DNA of 64,000 nucleotides from Lunularia cruciata (taxonomy: Eukaryota > Streptophyta > Marchantiopsida > Lunulariales > Lunulariaceae): contig OX419760.1 in the NCBI GenBank assembly GCA_948567375.1, positions 36,456,001 through 36,520,000 on the forward strand, read 5' to 3'. A program made the position numbers and the translations under genes. This document shows positions 45,972-57,673 of the stretch, in pieces. The notes beneath the pieces were generated by a model. That model saw only the letters and a list, made by a program, of their open reading frames with translations. It was not told where the DNA came from and made no database searches. The first letter of the stretch is position 1. Each line of letters begins with the position of its first letter.

Positions 45972-48900
45972 CGGTAATTAGGTAAGTAAAGTTTGTTCCT
46001 ATAGAGATACGAGTCAAAAATATCCAAATACAAAGCAAATAATAACAATGTTGTTCATCTCAAGTTCTTCTTTAATCCCTTAAGTAGAAACTACACCAAA
46101 AGAGAGTAACAAGCACTCAACACAAATTACTCACTCATAATCACAAATCTTTCAAATCTTTCCAAACAAACTTGATTGTGATGATTCAGTCCCTCCCAAA
46201 AATGGCTACTTCATTGTAAAACAACTTTACCTCAAAATTGTGTTCCACCTCTCCACCAAAGGCACAAATTCCTCAATCAAAGTTGCTTCACATCAACTCC
46301 ACACTACACTCACAAATGTAAAATACTACCAACACTACAATTCCTCTCAGATTTGTCAAGGCATTGCTTCGATTGCACTTCACTCAAGATCACACACATA
46401 GAATGAAGATCAAGGCTACGGAATCCAACATCCAACAAGCATATTGACTTGCACTTTGAATTTCTCTCAACACTCACAAACATACACACAGAGTTGATAC
46501 TTGGAATTAAACTCAAGTGATGAGCACTAAAATCAGTACTTTGCTTTATTTATTCTCAAAAATATGAACAATGAATAACATAAGACTATGAATGCCTCCT
46601 TTAAATAGTAGAGCAATAGACAATTACTAACAACTATGCCGTTCTACAACAACTTTACCAATCTATAGATCCAAAATGACAATGCACCTCTTCATATCTC
46701 AAATCTGTTTCTAATCCAATCCAATGTCAACCTTGACTTTGGCTTCCAAACCTGATGTGTGAGCTGGCCTGTCTCTCACTCAGGATGAACCTCTGATGGC
46801 TATTATGGTAGCGCACCATGGACTAAGAAGGCAAGGAACCTTAACTCCATCAAACTCTTCCAAGGCTAACACTCCAAGACTGAAGACATTGCTCACTTGA
46901 GAACTCAATGAGAGAGAGATAGTTGCAAATGAAAGGATGATGAGTATCTTCTCACCCCTTGTTTATATACTTGTGAAATAGTTACGTATCAAAGTTACTA
47001 ATTACCGTAGTAACTCAAGTTACTAGACTAAAAGTCAAGTAAAGTCAAAAAGTAGAAAGGAATATCCATTCACATGGGCATATTCCACTAGTATGTGATC
47101 TTATCTTGAACCAACCACTAAGTCAAGGATTCCTTCACATGGGCTATCCTTGGACTATAGAAGAATCCAAAACAAAAAGGCTTGTAGGCCCAAGAGTTCT
47201 CAACTCTTTCCTCAAAGCCAAACACCTAGGAATAATACCAAGTCAACACACTAGAATCTAGAATAGTGATGCTCATCTTTTCCACTTCCTCTAAAGTAAG
47301 GTCCCCTCTATCTTAGCTATGACTAACTTTAGCTAATCATGACTAATGTAGAACCATCCTTTATCTCTATATAAATAATATCTTTCAAGTACTTGTAATA
47401 CCAAGCTAAATATCACAATACCATACACATGCACAAATGGATGTTAAAGATGATCCTCCTATCACTTCTCCTTCTTTGGGTCTATCTAATTCTACTACAT
47501 CTTCCACTATTTCTACTCCTTCACCATGAACTAAAATTTCACCGGTGGGTAACTTATCTAACTCTTTATCTCCCAAACCAGTCTTCTCTAATATCTTAGG
47601 TAATTGATCAGAAGACACCTGCACTCCTACTTCTACTACTTTGGACTTCCTTTCTAATTTTATCTCACTATGAAGTCTATCTAAATCTGATCTCCTCCGG
47701 GCTTACCTATGCACCAAATGGGATGACCCAACATAGTTAACCCCCATGAGATCTAATTTGAGATAAACATTGTCCTCTACCTCTAACATCTTTCTATCTA
47801 CACAATCTCACTGACAAATCAACAAATCATTCAACTTTGTGTCCTTTGCCTTCCTCTTCCTTGTCTCCTGCACCAACAACTTCAACTTGTGTAGTTTGGC
47901 TTTTTCCAACTTCCCTTCAGCTTCAGTACTAAGCAACACCTTCAACTTGTTAATCAATGCTCCAACTGCCGCTGATTCTGCAACCGGTTCTACTTTTTCT
48001 TTCTTTCTCTCCTCTTCTAGCTCATTGTGATACATTGTCAACTCGTCCTCAAATTCAGTCTTCATTGCTTCCTTCCCTTGTTGATTTAACACAAGTTGAT
48101 CTTGCGCTACTCTCAACAATCGTCACAAATTTTCTTCCTCTCAATTATGCTTTGTTAATTCTTGCTGCCAGGCTTGGTCTTTATTTGCTGCTTTCTTCCT
48201 CATACTCTCCAACTCCTGCTCAATCATTGCTACACTTGCTTTCAAGTGTATCATCTCCACTTGTGCATAGCAATTTCACTCTTTAGCACTTTAACCAATG
48301 CCATCTTCTCCTTTACTTCCTCCCTACATTTCACCAAGTCCTCCCTTATTGCTTTTGAGTTTTTATCCTAAAGAATGGCCTCCACCCAAAGTTCTTTGGC
48401 TTCCATTTCTACTCACGTTAGCTTACTTCTCAACAGCAAGGTCTTTGCACTCCACTTTGTCATGATTGCTAATTCATCCTTCACATTCACGTTAGCACTC
48501 GTCATCTCTGCCTTCTTCTATTGTTGCAGAAACACAAGCAAGGGGCACACTACCTTTGATAGATACTCCACTCAATCACACTGCCTTTTGTTGGCTTTGC
48601 CATCTTTGTCCTTGGTAGGTAACTTCTCCATTGGCGCCTTACCCCGAAGCAAGATCTTTGTATCTTCAAAGTTTCTTCATCTGAGCTCTCTTCCGTCTCA
48701 GTGGTAACCTTACTTGGTCCGACAATGACTACTTGAGCACTTCTCTTCCCTCTGACACCTCTTGGACATACCAAGACACCTTCTTCTTCCTTCTCACGCC
48801 CTTGCTTGATTGTGGACACCTCCGGACTTGTTTTCTCTACTTCCACAACTCTTCCTCTTGTTTGCTGAACTTCAGCTTCTCCTTCACTACCACAACTTGA

Positions 48901-49490
48901 TTCCTCACTTCATAGTGTGAACTGTTCTTCTCCTCCCGAGGCTTCTCCCTTCAACTTGGTTTCTCTTTCTGATTCCTCCTCCGGAGTCAATTTTTTCACT
49001 TTCACCAACATTGACTTTGGATTAGGCTTTTGCATCTTTTGTAGATATACTAATGCAATTTGGCCTCAAGCATACTTCACTTCTATACATGGGAATGTTG
49101 ACTGCTACTATCCTCTCCTTCCCACTCTTCATGCAATACTCATCCCCTTTGTGAACCCGCTCCATGTAATATCGTTCATCCGCATCCGCTTCCTTGCGTA
49201 GATCCGGATGAAAGTAGGACCACATTCTACTTCTCTCCTCCACAATCAGCAAGTTCAGCCCAAAGTAGAAGTGAGTTGCAAAGGGCTAAAATTAGTATGG
49301 TGGTATATCCATTCTCCAATCCCTAATCATTTGCCCCACCCGCTGGTGCAGACACTTTGCCCAATCCACCACTTCTCTTGCAAACATCTAGTGAAAGAAT
49401 ACTACCTGCTACATCGTGATATAGGTGGTTTGCTCTGGCTTGAACATTGCCATCATTGCGCTCTTGATCCCTCTTTGCATTGGGTCTTAT
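45972..49490 (-). pseudogene. Family X copy A with non-coding 3' part and an inserted solo LTR
   Basis: The minus-strand coding region runs about 49,490-47,449. Near 49,430-49,330 it reads QVVFFH, FAREVVDWAKC and then HFYFGLNLLIVEERSRMW-type sequence, YFHPDLRKEADADERYYMER (49,252-49,022), a low-complexity acidic/basic region, and coiled coils (48,119-47,808: ELTMYHNELEEERKKEKVE, AEGKLEKAKLHKLKLLVQE). Copy B aligns along its whole length. Bases 45,972-46,757 are the non-coding 3' part, with a TATA-like ctatttaaagg near 46,605 (minus). The N-terminus is cut at 49,490 by the DNMT-gypsy LTR. It contains many stops. Function unknown. Confidence 0.6.
46758..47448 (-). repeat. gypsy-2 solo LTR (691 bp) with target-site duplication
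   Basis: The minus strand begins TTTAACATCCATTTGTGC and ends GCTCACA, matching the gypsy-2 LTRs at 55,563 and 63,520. GATG flanks it on both sides (46,754-46,757 and 47,449-47,452). Family X copy B, at about 61,600, has the uninterrupted sequence aacccgatgatcttcc, the empty site. No internal gypsy-2 sequence is present, so this is a solo LTR. Confidence 0.85.
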
Positions 49491-50149
49491 TGTGTGTATA
49501 TACATTGCTAAACAACATATATTGTTGTCAATATCATACACTATAAAAACACAACTCACACATAAGTCATACATAGACTCTAAAGTGCCACAATAATCAA
49601 ATTGTTTACAACTCTTGAATCCACTCAACTCAGATCAATACTTGATCTATCACTCTATAAACTACCAACAATCGGGCACTAATCACAATCAAGCCACACC
49701 CACTCTAGCTAAGAGAATCCAAGTGACGCTTGCCGGCCTCTGTCCACCATAGCTAGGAACTCGAAGGCTCAACATTAGAGAAGTGAGCTCTCTGGAGCTG
49801 CACTTCAAAAGTATACCCCTAGACTCAAGCTAGGTCTGAAACCCTAATGGTCCCACTGACGGTACACTCAACAATACAAATAGTGCAAAGTGACGATGGG
49901 TCCCACCATGAAGTCATATCCCAAATAGAAGATCCGACTGTTGGAAAGTAGTCTACAAGAAATTATTGAAATACCTCTAACTACTATCATTGTAACTCCA
50001 CTGTCCAAGAAATCTAGATGTGACACTACAAATGGCGTGATGGCTACTATGCGTATATACATTGCTACACAACATACATTGCTATCAACATCATGCACTT
50101 TAGAAGCACAACTCACACATAAGTCATACATAGACTCTAAAGTGCCATG
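49491..50149 (-). repeat. DNMT-gypsy copy 2: 3' LTR (659 bp)
   Basis: It starts at 50,149 (ATGGCACTTTAGAGTC, normally TGTGGCAC) and ends near 49,491 (tatacacaca). The first 100 bases recur at 49,592-49,491. This is the same architecture as 38,883-39,540 and nearly the same length. Confidence 0.75.
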
Positions 50150-50317
50150 ATTGCTCCCTAGCTAGCGGTTAGGTCCTTCTAACTCTAGATATCCATCTAC
50201 TCCAAGTATATGGTATACCCTATGATGGGCAAAGATCAGAAGGCTGGGTGCTATAGAGTCCCATCGTTAGTCATCTATTTGCAATCTATACAATATAAAG
50301 AATGAATTAGCTATAGG

Positions 50318-50650
50318 TCAAGTACATCTAGGACATAACCACTGTCCTTGAGGAACCACAGTGAGTGGATGAGTCATACATACCATATGCCATCCTCTCA
50401 AATAGCTATCACACACCAACATAGTAGCAGCTCCACCAGAAGAACCACATAACATACACCTCAAGCCTGCACATACAAGTGCCAAGCTTGGGTCCATAGT
50501 ACCATCAATGTTTGGGAGGTGGCATGGCGGACAATTGTGCACATGATCCTTCCAAACAACACCATCACGTCCTTCCAACACAAGAACTCTAGATGACAAA
50601 ACCTCATGCACACTCAAGATAGTGCAACCTATCAAAACATCAAGTGTCAT
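50318..50650 (-). CDS. DNMT-gypsy copy 2: PHD-finger tail
   Basis: The 110-codon frame parallels 38,237-38,713 (EVLSSRVLVLEGRDGVVWKD, CMLCGSSGGAATMLVCDS, WHMVC, WLCPRC). The fourth zinc ligand is changed: CDSC reads CDSY, so this finger is probably unfolded. Confidence 0.75.
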   Translation of the reverse strand: MTLDVLIGCTILSVHEVLSSRVLVLEGRDGVVWKDHVHNCPPCHLPNIDGTMDPSLALVCAGLRCMLCGSSGGAATMLVCDSYLRGWHMVCMTHPLTVVPQGQWLCPRCT

Positions 50651-50659
50651 TGGTGGTGT

Positions 50660-51580
50660 ATGCTATAGATATACATAATCTCTTGGATGAAATCAATGGA
50701 TTGAGAGTCTTTAACTTCTTCCTTGAATGGTATCATAGTGTAAGGTATCTATATGATGAGCAATTGCCAAGTTCTCAAAGGCCATCGACATCACTCTCTG
50801 AAAGATCTCTATTTTTTGAGAACATACGCTCATCCATACATCTGGATCATCCAAGTCCAAAACTACAATAACATCTCAACAAATAGCTATAGGTAAATTT
50901 GGATCTCATCCATAGAGTAGAAAGTAAGGAGAGAAGGATGCTAAGGAGGCTTGCCGGATTAACCAATAGCCCATGACCAGCCAAGGTAAATGGAGATCCC
51001 AATCTCCCAAGTGGCCTCTCTGCAACCCATACTTTTGCAATCCTCTCTTCACTATCTGGACCACTCTCTCTGCTAAGCCATCTGCCTTAGGGTGATCTCG
51101 GGAGGTAGTATGATGATCAATCAAAGCCTTGTCACACAAGACCTGAAATTGCCCTAAGAGCTCTGTACCTTGATCAGTCAAAACCTCAACTGGTGTACCA
51201 AAATGACTAAGAACCTTGTCTACAAGTAAGCCGTCCCTTCATTGGACTTGTCAGGAAGTGCCACCGACTCAATCTACTTGGAGAAGTGCTCCACCATCAC
51301 CAAAATATACAGATGATGTCTCACAATCAACAATAAGGGTCAAGCAAAGTCCAAAATCCAATGGTAACCCAATCCCATGATAGGTAATGGGTGTAACTAT
51401 GGCGTAGGAGCATTGAATGATGCTCTAACTCGGTCACAAACCACACATTTGGTAACAAACTGATGTACCTCGGTCTGCAAACCGTGCCACCAATAATGAC
51501 TCTAGAGTAAGCTATATGTATGCTTTACTCCAAAATGTCCTAACTCCTCATGAGCATGACGGATCAATTGTGGTCTTTGA
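50660..51580 (-). pseudogene. DNMT-gypsy copy 2: integrase
   Basis: From 51,580 it reads IRHAHEELGHFGVKHTYSLL, with a stop soon after. The DDE core is seen at 51,181-50,906 with TDQGTELLGQFQVLCDK and ADGLAERVVQ, then SLASFSPYFLLYG. A second part with the first catalytic Asp (DFA, near 51,350) is frameshifted. Confidence 0.75.
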
Positions 51581-51859
51581 GATGAAAGTGGTACTACTTG
51601 CACCCTACCATCCTCCCATACATGCAAAGGTGTCTGACCTCCAATCTGAATCGTTTGGCTTGCTAAAAGACACAATCTCTCTCCTTGGCCCCAACTGTGC
51701 CACCCACAACACCGATGCAAAGATAGTCCATCACTTAGATGTCACCATGAACGTCTCGCTGAACTGCACCAATATCTTCACTCTCTAAATATGTGACCTC
51801 AATAACTCCTCTTGTATGCACTGAGAGAGATACCACCAAAGCCTCAAAAAATATACACA

Positions 51860-53330
51860 AAAAGGCCAATGCATGCAAACCTGGCACCATCTCCTCATTT
51901 GTCTCACCATGCCAATGTGCTTTGGTCTGATCCTACTGGTTGGGACATGGGTTTCTACTCAACCCATCTGCATCACCGTTCACCACTCTAGGTCTATGAA
52001 CAACCATGAAATCATACTCTTATAAAATCAGAGCCCATTGTGCAAGCTTCCATGAAAGCTTGTCGGACTCCATCAACTACTTCAACGGTTGATGATCCGT
52101 GAGGAGGAGAGTGAAGTGGTTACCAAATAGGTAACATCGGAAATGTGCTACGGCCCAAATTGGTGTCAAGCACTCTCCCTCATATGAACTATACTTTGCC
52201 TCCGCTGAATTGTTGGAGTGACTAGCATAGGCCACCACAAAGTCGTTCTCCTCATCATCATGTTGAGTGAGCACTACTCCAAGCCCCAACATACTCCATT
52301 CAGTGTGAACTTGAAATGGTCATCCTCTGATCAGTCTCCCCAAAATAGGAGCAGATGTCAACCTCTCCTTGAGCTCTACAAAAGCTCTCTCTTGCTCATC
52401 TCCCCAACACCACTCATGTGTAAGCTTGGTCAACTTCATCAAAGCTTTCGCAATGGCACTAAATCGTCTAACATAGCAGCAATAGAAGTTTACCAACCCA
52501 AGGAATGCTTGCACTTTGCTCACATCTGTAGGTCAAGGAATACGTGCAATAGCCTCCACCTTGGTCTGTTGAACACCAAGTCCTCCAAGGTAGATAGTGT
52601 GACCCAAATACTCAACCTGTGCATGGAAGAACCTACACTTCCCAAGATGTAATTTGAGTCCATGATATCTCAACCTCTCAAACACCTCCAACAAATGTCT
52701 CTCATGCTCCTCCATAGTAGTGCTATAGACCAAAATGTCATCAATATAGCACCGAGCAAAATCCAATCCAGCTAGGATCATATCCATGACTCTTTGGAAC
52801 TTAGTAGGAGCATTCTTCAGCCCAAATGGTAAGAACCTCCACTGATATAACACATCCTTGCCATGAGGATCAATAGCCCAAAATGCTATCTTGGACTTAT
52901 CCTCCTCCTTGATTGGCAAATAATGATATCTTGCTCAAAGATCCAAAGTACCAAAGACCTTTGCATGCCCAAGTGCATCAAATATCTCCTCTGGTGTAGG
53001 CATGGCATACCCTAGTATGTCGGTTGATAGGGAGGTAATCTCCACACATCCGCTTATCTGTGTAGTTGCCGTGCATATCCTTCTTGGCTAGCATCACTAT
53101 CATTGATGCATACTCTCCATTTGAAATCTTTACCAAACCAGCCTCAAAAAGGTCACTACTTTGGCTCCAAATCAATGTCCTCTCTATATCACTATATTGA
53201 TAAGGACATTGGAAACTTAGTGTATTGCTAGTCAGCTCAATCCAAATACCAGGTCCTTTTAGAGTACCCAAATCCTTCATACTAAAGGCAAAATAACTTG
53301 TGTAGCTCCTCAAGAACCTCCAAGCCCTTC
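51860..53330 (-). pseudogene. DNMT-gypsy copy 2: RT and RNase H
   Basis: Bases 53,313-52,978 read SYFAFSMKDLGTLKGPGIWI followed by ELTSNT and MCGDYLPINRHT in one frame. This shows the frame that copy 1 lost by a 1-base deletion near 35,779. Bases 52,919-52,533 give FLPFGLKNAPTKFQRVMD and CYIDDILVYS with the catalytic YIDD intact. Bases 52,523-52,320 are the connection, and 52,292-52,077 RNase H (LGLGVVLTQHDDEEN). Stops and shifts interrupt between blocks. Confidence 0.85.
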
Positions 53331-53679
53331 ATCTTTCCTCTCCCATAAGCTTGGGTCCAAGATCTAGCTCCCAAATATCCTCAATAACTATAGTAGGAGT
53401 GGAATACATATTGATTGGCTGCTACACTAGGCCCTTGGGAGCAGTAGTGTCATACCCCCGACCACTAGAGGTCCCAACCTCTGTGTGAAAAACTCTCTCT
53501 ACTCTGGCTGCAAGCTCCACAAGTCCTCTAGCAACATCCCAAGTAGACCAAGGGTGTAATCCAAGTAGCACATGCTCACCTAGATGGACTCCAAGTATAC
53601 CACTCTCCCTAGTAGCTAATGGTTGTGTCCCAAGAATACCATGTCCACTCGGTCCATCATCCCCAGCAGGTGCATGGAT

Positions 53680-54740
53680 TATCTTGATAGGCACAAGGCT
53701 CACAAGTGTTTGAGTGGTGATGCCTATCAAGTGCATCCTACACTGCTCTGCCAAGCCAAGGCTCACAATCTAGGTCAAACAATTTAGGTCCATAGCTTGA
53801 CCTAACACTTGATGCTTAGATGCCTCTAACATTGTTGGAATAGCAATAATACCGGTGCAAAAACCCATTGCCTGCTCTCTCTCATCGGCGTTGGGCTCCA
53901 CCAATTGCTGTAACTGTGAGTCCCAAAAAAGTCCAGGTCTTCCTTCTCAAAAAGCATGAGAGCCCGGGAAACTCATGAGTGTGGGAAATGCGGCTTTAGG
54001 CTATCCAACTAAGTTCACTACTACCATAGGTGACCTATCAACCACTACCACCGTCTGAGACTGACGCCCAACATCCAAGATGTCATCAACAAGGATGTGG
54101 TCAAGTTGTTGAATCCCATCGTAAGCACGCTATAAAACCTCTTTGGGTACGAGGTTCATCCACCAAAGATGAAGACAATGAGCCCATGATCCTACTATGA
54201 GTGCATCTAACAATATAGTAGGTCCCATCTAAGAATGAACATGATGTGTACTTACCACCACCTAGGTACAAGAATCACCCATCAAAGGAATGTAAATATA
54301 AGTTAGAGAAATAGACTGATGAACCTAGAGATGTTGTAGTATTTGTAACATCTCCCAAAACATACTAGAACAAGGATCCTGAAGACCCAAACCTTGGCCA
54401 TCCAAAAATCACCTAGTGAACATGCACATGACTCTCTAGATCATGCATCCCCAATAAGGAAATGTTTGTTGGTAGGACCTTCTGGAAACCTCTAACTGCT
54501 AACATTGGTAATAACTCAAGATACCAATAGGCCAAGTGTGCCATATGATGTTGAGAGACTTACCTAGCAGTCTCATCTCTCTCCACATACAAGTACCTCT
54601 GTACTTGTATACCTGCCTGTAATACTACAACTAGTCTGGTGCTAATCCCACCAAACAACTCCAATCCACATACTCTCTTTACTAGATACTACCAAGCAAT
54701 GAGTGTGGTATCCAAAGGTGTCAAAGTAATTGACTCTGGA
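53680..54740 (-). pseudogene. DNMT-gypsy copy 2: DNA methyltransferase, catalytic motif deleted
   Basis: Motif I (LFGGISTRL) is readable near 54,650 and the YLYVERDETA block near 54,590. At the motif IV site the sequence goes from ggatggcca straight to aggtttgggtc (near 54,393), a net loss of 26 bases relative to copy 1 that removes the PCQ catalytic block and shifts the frame. The motif VI segment is scrambled. The MGF.TGI and LGQAMDLNC end motifs remain near 53,870-53,790. It is inactive. Confidence 0.8.
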
Positions 54741-54999
54741 GTCTCATCCTCACACTCATCTTCTAATAGTACGAAGGCTCTACTCCAAGCCTACTGCACC
54801 AACTGATCTACATGCCTCCTTTGAACTCCACAATGGAACATCCAAGGTGGATGGAACAATCCCACTCGTACTCCAAATCTGAGTGATCTTCTCTGGTATT
54901 GGAGTATCTTCTACATGGGCATTCCCCTCCAACAAGTCACCAAGCCAAGTAACTACACCACTAAAAGCTGAAATTGATGCTGCCACGGTCCCAGACTAT

Positions 55000-55562
55000 G
55001 GTGAGCCAAGACTGCCACTATTTGAAGCGTATTGGTAGGCAAACATACCCATCCCTCACTAAAATGCCAACTTGGTCTATAAGAGGCTATCTTCTCCCAA
55101 TAGTCAATGTTGAAACCAATGGGGTATAACATTGCTCCCCCAACCAGTACATTGTATGACTCAGCTATTGTTGCAATAGCTTGAGCTCTCACCACTAAGC
55201 TATCAGTAGGATGACCAAGCTGAACCTGGACAACAAGCTCCACACATGTGATGTACTATGTCAAACCACCACCTAGAGATATCTAGATCTAAAATGGATA
55301 CCTCTCCACGTTAATCTTTTGTAACCCTAGACCGACTATTGTAGCCTTCCCCAACATAAGAGGCTATGCACCAGAGTCTAACAAGACTTTCTATGGTGTA
55401 TAGACCTTCCTTGAAAGTCCCACCAAATGGAAAATCCCCCTCTAGTTATCCAATAGGACAACACCAACTATGAACCATGCTCTCTCAAAGGCCGGTCTAA
55501 TCGGCAACTCCTCCAGTTTAGCCGCTACTGCCTGCCATAAACCATTGGTTGCTAAACGGATC
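55000..55562 (-). pseudogene. DNMT-gypsy copy 2: protease and upstream region
   Basis: The codons for DSGA lie at 55,368-55,379 in KVLLDSGA.PLMLGKATIVGL, a retropepsin active site (stop after Ala). The frame continues through ELVVQVQLGHPTDSLVVRAQ and LVGGAMLYPIGF. Upstream, NGLWQAVAAKLEELPIRPAF and ERAWFIVGVVLLDN are preserved. The sequence ends at the gypsy-2 LTR. This copy supplies the part of the protease missing from copy 1. Confidence 0.7.
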
Positions 55563-56110
55563 TATAACACCCATTTGTGCATATGTGTGGTATTGTGATA
55601 TTTAGCTTGGTATTACAAGTACTTGAGAGATATTATTTATATAGAGATAAAGGATGGTTCTACATTAGTCATGATTAGCTAGAGTTAGTCAAAGCTAAGA
55701 TAGAAGGGACCTTACTTTAGAGGAGATGGAAAAGATGAGCACTACTATTTTGGATTCTGGTGTGTTGACTTGGTATTATTCCTAGGTGTTTGGCTTTGGC
55801 CCATGTGATTGGATATTCCTTTCTTCTTTTTGACTTTTAGCCTAATAACTTGAGTTACTCTAGTAAGTAGTAACTTGGTGCGTAACTATTTCACAAGTAT
55901 ATAAACAAGGGGTGAGGAAGTACTCATCATACTTTCATTTGCAACTATCTCTCTCTCATTGAGTTCTCTAGTGAGTAATGTCTTGAGTCTTGGAGTGTTA
56001 GCCTTAGAGGAGTATGATGGAGTTGGGGTTCCTTTGCCTTCGTAGTCCATGGTGCGCTACCATAATAGCCATCAGAGGTTCATCTTGAGTGAGAGACAGG
56101 CCGGCTCACA
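55563..56110 (+). repeat. gypsy-2 5' LTR (548 bp, internally deleted)
   Basis: It begins TATAACACCC (canonical TGTAACACCC at 63,520) and ends GGCTCACA. Compared with the solo LTR at 46,758-47,448 it lacks about 145 bp after gtgtttggctttg, so it is a shorter, altered copy. TATA-like ttatttatatagaga lies near 55,630. Confidence 0.8.
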
Positions 56111-56114
56111 TTTT

Positions 56115-56133
56115 TGGTTCCATTGCCGGGACC
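56115..56133 (+). promoter_or_regulatory. gypsy-2 primer-binding site
   Basis: The sequence tggttccattgccgggacc starts four bases after the LTR. It resembles the TGGCGCCGTTGCCGGGGA-type primer sites of Athila/Tat-like gypsy elements (3' end of a non-Met tRNA), and differs from the iMet type used by the other elements here. Confidence 0.6.
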
Positions 56134-56968
56134 TCTCTAAAAGAGGAGATATTGTTCTGCGTTCAATTCTACGTTAGGTAGAAGGAGGTTATGAGAGCTT
56201 ACTTGGAGAGAACATTAGGAGAGGAGAGGGCTGAACTTATGTTAGAGAACCAAGATCCATTTGTATACCCTGTAGTTCATTATGATATCTTTGAAGTGAT
56301 TTTGTACATCTTGTACACATGAGAGGATTTGGAGAGATTGTGTGAGGTGGATTGCAAATTTTGGGGATTAAGGTGATTTTGGGCAAAATCTCAAGTTTGA
56401 GATCTGGACTTGAAAATTCTACACATAATATCTTGGGTTATCTTTCAGTTAGCACACTTGAAATTATTTTGAGAGCTAATATGCGCATTGGATTAGAATT
56501 TTTGAAAGTTGATAGGGTAAACTGCTCCACAACTGCTTGCTCTCTAGAAAATTGTACAGAGTCTACCATTTCTTTAATTTTCAGTGAATTATCCTGAGAA
56601 TTTCCAAGAAAATTTAGTGCATTATATACTACTTGCTACCACAAAAATTAGAGAGAGATCGTTCTTGCGTAGGGAGTTATGAGATTTTGAAGTAAAGGGG
56701 GTGGTTTTCAGACCAAATCTGAAATATGTGTGTTGAATAGAAAGGTGTCTAGGCCAAATGGCTCAATAAAAAGATCTTAAATTTTTCAGGGACAGACACC
56801 CTAGAATTGTGATCACATGTGAAAAATTTTAGAGGACTTTCACATACTAGTTGAGAGATCTGAGTGAAATTTTGAGGAAGAGTCAATTCTGCAGAGTGGA
56901 GATCTCATGCATGAGGAGTTTGAGAGCAACAAAAAACATGTTTGAGTGTTTAGATTCATCTTGGGAAC

Positions 56969-57442
56969 ATGGAGTGTCACAAAGAGTGGAAATTGAGACT
57001 ATGCAAGGTTCCCCAAGGGTTTGAGGTGATTTTAGGGGTGGATTTGAGGAAAAGAGAGTTTACAATAGAATTTGAAGAGAGTGTTGAGATGATCCAAAAA
57101 CCTACACCACTTGGAGGAAAGAGTGAGTCTAAGTGCTTTCTATGTGGAGAGAAGGGACATAAGGCAAGTTAATGTCCATTGACCTTTGAGAGCAAGAGAT
57201 TGAAGGAAAGGAGAGGCTTACTTGACTTGGGTTTGCATGTTGGACCTTCTTCACCAAGATTGGGAGGGAGAAGATCTAAGACCAAGGAGTTGTGTGAGGT
57301 TTGTGGAGTTGAAGGACTTCCAAAAGGACATGAGTGTAGTGGAGTAAAATCACTTTTGGAGACTTTGGTGAAGGATCTTGGAGAGAGTCTTAGTACAACT
57401 ATAAAAATACTATCATCTTCATCAACTAGTTCTCAAGATTAG
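56969..57442 (+). pseudogene. gypsy-2 extra ORF with zinc knuckles, upstream of gag
   Basis: A frame of about 157 codons is interrupted by one TAA at 57,170. It reads ECHKEWKLRLCKVPQGFEVI, then KCFLCGEKGHKAS-stop-CP, a CCHC zinc knuckle (C-x2-C-x4-H-x4-C) with the stop falling inside it, then a second Cys/His cluster CEVCGVEGLPKGHEC. The end is Ser-rich. It lies 5' of a separate gag domain (57,674), an unusual arrangement. It may be a split first gag exon, an extra nucleic-acid-binding ORF, or captured gag from another element. Confidence 0.55.
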
Positions 57443-57673
57443 TGATGGAGATAATCGTTCAACTTATGGATAAACTATCCATGAGGGTTTGATTAATATG
57501 CACTCTAGGATTTGATGTTGCTATAGAAATATTGGAGCAACCTGAGCCTTTTGTGTTCCCTAGGGTGGATTAATCTCAAATGGTTTTAGTCATGTACATA
57601 CTCTATTAGTTATGGAGTGAGAGAAAAGAAAAGAAAAAAAAATTGAGAGAAAGAAAGATAGTGAGAGGTTAAG

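Larger units (their letters stand above)
49491..55562 (-). mobile_element. DNMT-gypsy copy 2, minus strand
   Basis: Reading down from 55,562, the order is region before protease, protease with DSGA, linker, DNMT remains, RT, RNase H, integrase, PHD finger, LTR. The 5' LTR and gag are missing, because gypsy-2 begins at 55,563. Along its length it matches copy 1 closely but carries different lesions, which allows each to be used to read the other. Confidence 0.85.
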
